A DNA stretch of 64,000 bases from positions 1 through 64,000 of the forward strand of contig NZ_FWXT01000004.1 in NCBI RefSeq assembly GCF_900176535.1. Reading direction: 5' to 3'. The notes under the pieces are model-generated. The model was not told where the DNA came from. It did not search any database and saw nothing but the letters and a program-made list of their open reading frames with translations. This document shows positions 61,823-64,000 of the stretch, piece after piece; the stretch's first letter is position 1; the number at the start of each line of letters is the position of its first letter. Both the position numbers and the translations under genes were made by a program. The DNA is from Pedobacter africanus. GTDB lineage: Bacteria > Bacteroidota > Bacteroidia > Sphingobacteriales > Sphingobacteriaceae.

Positions 61823-63361
61823 TCAATTTGTACCGGATGCCGGTTTAAAGTAAATTTTAAAAATTGTGCCTTTGCCCACTTCACTTTCAACTGTTACTTT
61901 TCCGCCCATCGCCTCAATCTGGTTTTTGGTAATGAACAAGCCTATTCCTCTTGCATCTTTATTATCATGAAAGGTTTTGTACATGCCAAATATTTTATCC
62001 CGGTTTAGCTTTAAGTCGATGCCCAGACCATTGTCTTTGATGCTAAGCTCAACCAGGTTGTCGGCCGTAGCCGACGATAAATTGATCAGCGGGGGGCGTT
62101 CCTTAGAATGATATTTGATAGCGTTGGTTAAAAAATTTAGTAAGATACTATCCAGATAGGCAGGTACTGCACTAATGACCACATCGGGTCTAACCTCATT
62201 GATGCAGTGAACGCCTTCTGCTTTTAACAAGGCTTCCACATTTCCTATGGCGCCATTAATCGCATCGCTAAGGTTAACACAGATCAGGTGCTGATGAAGT
62301 GTAGTGGTTACCGCAACCACTTCATTCAGGTGTCCTATGGTTACCTGAAGATTGGATGCTGCATCGCGGAACATTCTGAACAGCTCCTGCCGGGAGTTTT
62401 CGTCGGTATCGGTTTCGATAAAATTAAGCAGCATGCTCAAGTTGCCGGAATGCGAACGGAGGTTATGGGATACGATATGCGCAAAATTAAGCAGACGCCT
62501 GTTTTGATCACTCGTTACATCCAGTACGCTTTTGATTTCGGTCTCCGCCGCTTTCATTTTACTGATGTCTGTGATCTGGGAGATAAAATGCAGCGGTTTG
62601 CCCTTACTGTTTTTTACCAGGGACACGGCAAGGATTACGGTAACAATATGTCCCATTTTATGGAAATACCTTTTTTCCATCTGGTAATGTTCTATTTCTC
62701 CGCCTACCAATGAAGTAAGCAGTTCAAGGTCTTTGTTCAGATCGTCCGGAAAAGTGATGTCCTGAAAGGTCAACTTCATCAGTTCGGCTGAAGTATATCC
62801 AAGCATTTGCAGCAGGCTGTTGTTTACACGCAGCCATTTCCCGGACAGGCTTACTATGGCCATTCCTATAGCAGCATGTTCAAAAGCCCTGGTAAAGCGT
62901 TCTTCGCTTAGCTTTAGTTTGTCATTCAGCAATTGGTGGCTTTTGCTGACAACTCCATTTTCACCATGCAGGCCATTAACAGGCAGGTCTATCTGTTGAA
63001 CTGCAACCAGCAGGTAAGCAGGGTTTCCCGCCGTATCGTTCAGCAATAAGCCGGTATTCCCTGCTGGCATCACCGTGCCGTTCTGGTGCCTATACTTAAT
63101 AAACAAGCGCGATTCAGGCCGGCTTCTCAACTGTGCCGCAACGTCTTTAATGTCCTCTTTAAAAAGAAAAACATGCGGATCATCTAAAACGGCATTGGCT
63201 CCATAACCTAATGTTTGTCTGAATAACGAGTTTGTCCACATCTCCCTGTGGTCTTCCATATGGCAGTACCACAGGCCCATTGACGATGATTCCAGAATAA
63301 AATCAAGTGCAGGCCCATTTGTTTTTATCAATTGATAAAAATCACTTTTTAATGTGTCCAT
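61823..63361 (-). CDS. Cytosolic PAS-domain histidine kinase
   Basis: This 512-aa kinase has no membrane helix. It has two PAS domains (about residues 18-124 and 155-272, the second with FEHAAIGMAIVSLSGKW and RVNNSLLQMLGYT). The phospho-acceptor region is HIVSHNLRSHSGN (His299), and the HATPase carries LNFLTNAIKYHS, IKDNGLGID and ARGIGLFITKNQIEAMGG. No response regulator is adjacent, so it is an orphan kinase. The signal is unknown. A -7 element at 63397-63404 precedes it by 35 nt. Confidence 0.88.
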   Translation of the reverse strand: MDTLKSDFYQLIKTNGPALDFILESSSMGLWYCHMEDHREMWTNSLFRQTLGYGANAVLDDPHVFLFKEDIKDVAAQLRSRPESRLFIKYRHQNGTVMPAGNTGLLLNDTAGNPAYLLVAVQQIDLPVNGLHGENGVVSKSHQLLNDKLKLSEERFTRAFEHAAIGMAIVSLSGKWLRVNNSLLQMLGYTSAELMKLTFQDITFPDDLNKDLELLTSLVGGEIEHYQMEKRYFHKMGHIVTVILAVSLVKNSKGKPLHFISQITDISKMKAAETEIKSVLDVTSDQNRRLLNFAHIVSHNLRSHSGNLSMLLNFIETDTDENSRQELFRMFRDAASNLQVTIGHLNEVVAVTTTLHQHLICVNLSDAINGAIGNVEALLKAEGVHCINEVRPDVVISAVPAYLDSILLNFLTNAIKYHSKERPPLINLSSATADNLVELSIKDNGLGIDLKLNRDKIFGMYKTFHDNKDARGIGLFITKNQIEAMGGKVTVESEVGKGTIFKIYFKPASGTN

Positions 63362-63396
63362 AAAATATTTGTACCCCTTTTAGCTCCAGGAGTGGC

Positions 63397-63404
63397 CAAA
63401 GATA
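63397..63404 (-). promoter_or_regulatory. -7 element of the PAS kinase gene
   Basis: The minus strand reads TATCTTTG, 36 nt before the kinase start. No clear -33 is seen. Confidence 0.5.
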
Positions 63405-63468
63405 TCGTCATCCCCCTAATTTTTGAACCCTCCTAATCTTATTTAATTTAAGAAATATTTTTGGAATT

Positions 63469-64000
63469 CTAAAACTTTTCCTTCATGCCCAATAAGCCAA
63501 GCAGTCCGCCGGTGTGCAGCGCAATAATCTTGTCTGAAGGGTCAAAATACTTGTTTTTCTGGAGGTCATTTATGGCATAGAACATTTTTCCGGTATAAAC
63601 AGGGTCAACCAGCATCCCTTCGCTGCTTGTGAAGTTTTTTATGAAATCGATCAGTTCAGGCCGGGTTTTCGCATAACCGCCAAAATGATACGAGGTATGC
63701 AGCACCAGCTGATCAGTACGGCCGGTATACCTTACAATTTCATCTGCTATAAAATCCCCGCTTTTTAAGACCGGCACAACATGAAGCCTTGTTTTCAGTC
63801 CGGCCTTGTAAATTCCGTTTAGCAATCCAGCCGCGGTAGTTCCCGTTCCTGCCGCACAAAATAGATGATCGGTATCGGCGGGCAATTCTGCAATAATTTC
63901 CGCACAACCTTTAAGCGCTTCAGTCCCAGCCCCGCCCTCATCCACAAAAAAGGCATTTTCATCAGTTCCAAAATAGGTGTCAAATAGCAGAGATTTGTTT
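63469..64000 (-). CDS. ACC deaminase / D-cysteine desulfhydrase family protein (5' part cut)
   Basis: The frame is open to the right edge. Upstream of the first possible internal start it continues as LLFDTYFGTDENAFFVDEGG, so the gene runs beyond the window. Features of the PLP fold-type II family are EGGAGTEALKGCAEII, CAAGTGTTAAGLL (phosphate loop) and the end ALHTGGLLGLLG. The PLP lysine and start are missing. The reaction may be deamination of 1-aminocyclopropane-1-carboxylate or desulfhydration of D-cysteine, which this part cannot decide. Confidence 0.85.
   Translation of the reverse strand, partial: NKSLLFDTYFGTDENAFFVDEGGAGTEALKGCAEIIAELPADTDHLFCAAGTGTTAAGLLNGIYKAGLKTRLHVVPVLKSGDFIADEIVRYTGRTDQLVLHTSYHFGGYAKTRPELIDFIKNFTSSEGMLVDPVYTGKMFYAINDLQKNKYFDPSDKIIALHTGGLLGLLGMKEKF

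Overview
The window looks like chromosomal DNA of a Bacteroidota, most likely a Sphingobacteriaceae member near Pedobacter. This is inferred from three things. The protein families are typical of that group: IcmF, PafA-type phosphatase, HU-CCDC81/SPOR protein, DUF4294, DUF4783, BshB1, GH92/GH125 and LpxR-like. Many genes carry Bacteroidota-type -7 elements (TAnnTTTG), three of them with a good -33 TTTG. Most genes lack Shine-Dalgarno sequences and have very short leaders. I see no IS element, phage, CRISPR array or tRNA gene.

Layout. 1-336: end of an rRNA operon (23S 3' end, 5S, terminator). 0.5-6.7 kb: acyl-ACP desaturase, fused isobutyryl-CoA mutase and PafA-like phosphatase. 6.9-16.3 kb (all minus): a long envelope operon of TPR protein, outer-membrane barrel, HU/SPOR membrane protein, ExbB, ExbD and a TonB/TolA-like protein, followed by folC. 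16.4-23.2 kb: pyrR-pyrB, a GH20 hexosaminidase, rpsA, a GlxA-type regulator and a tiny basic secreted protein. 23.2-31.7 kb: a two-component system and a tetR-MFP-RND-OMP efflux operon with a palindrome over the tetR promoter. 31.8-32.5 kb: cmk.

32.6-41.6 kb is the accessory part. A sugar MFS transporter and LacI regulator are divergent from GH125 and GH92 alpha-mannosidases, so it looks like an alpha-mannan or N-glycan utilisation locus. Downstream it is scarred: a dead NAD(P)H:quinone oxidoreductase remnant, an AraC regulator, a VOC protein, a perfect 16-bp inverted repeat, a GH76 alpha-mannanase remnant, and a Tat-type SGNH hydrolase.

41.6-64 kb is mostly housekeeping: arfB, an LpxR-like gene coupled to lon, gpmI with a lipoprotein, DUF4783, nadC (TTG start), plsY, an M48 lipoprotein protease, pabB, purA, fur, a RelA/SpoT enzyme, DUF4294-GPx-bshB1, a glutaryl-CoA-dehydrogenase-like enzyme convergent with lysine 6-aminotransferase, a PAS histidine kinase, and a PLP deaminase cut by the window edge.

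The best candidate for an under-described system is the 8.2-16.3 kb operon. It combines a Tol/Ton-type proton motor with a protein that has DNA-binding-type HU domains inside the cell, one membrane helix and a periplasmic SPOR domain. That arrangement could connect nucleoid, septal peptidoglycan and outer membrane. The functional link is inference. The domain content is visible in the sequence.
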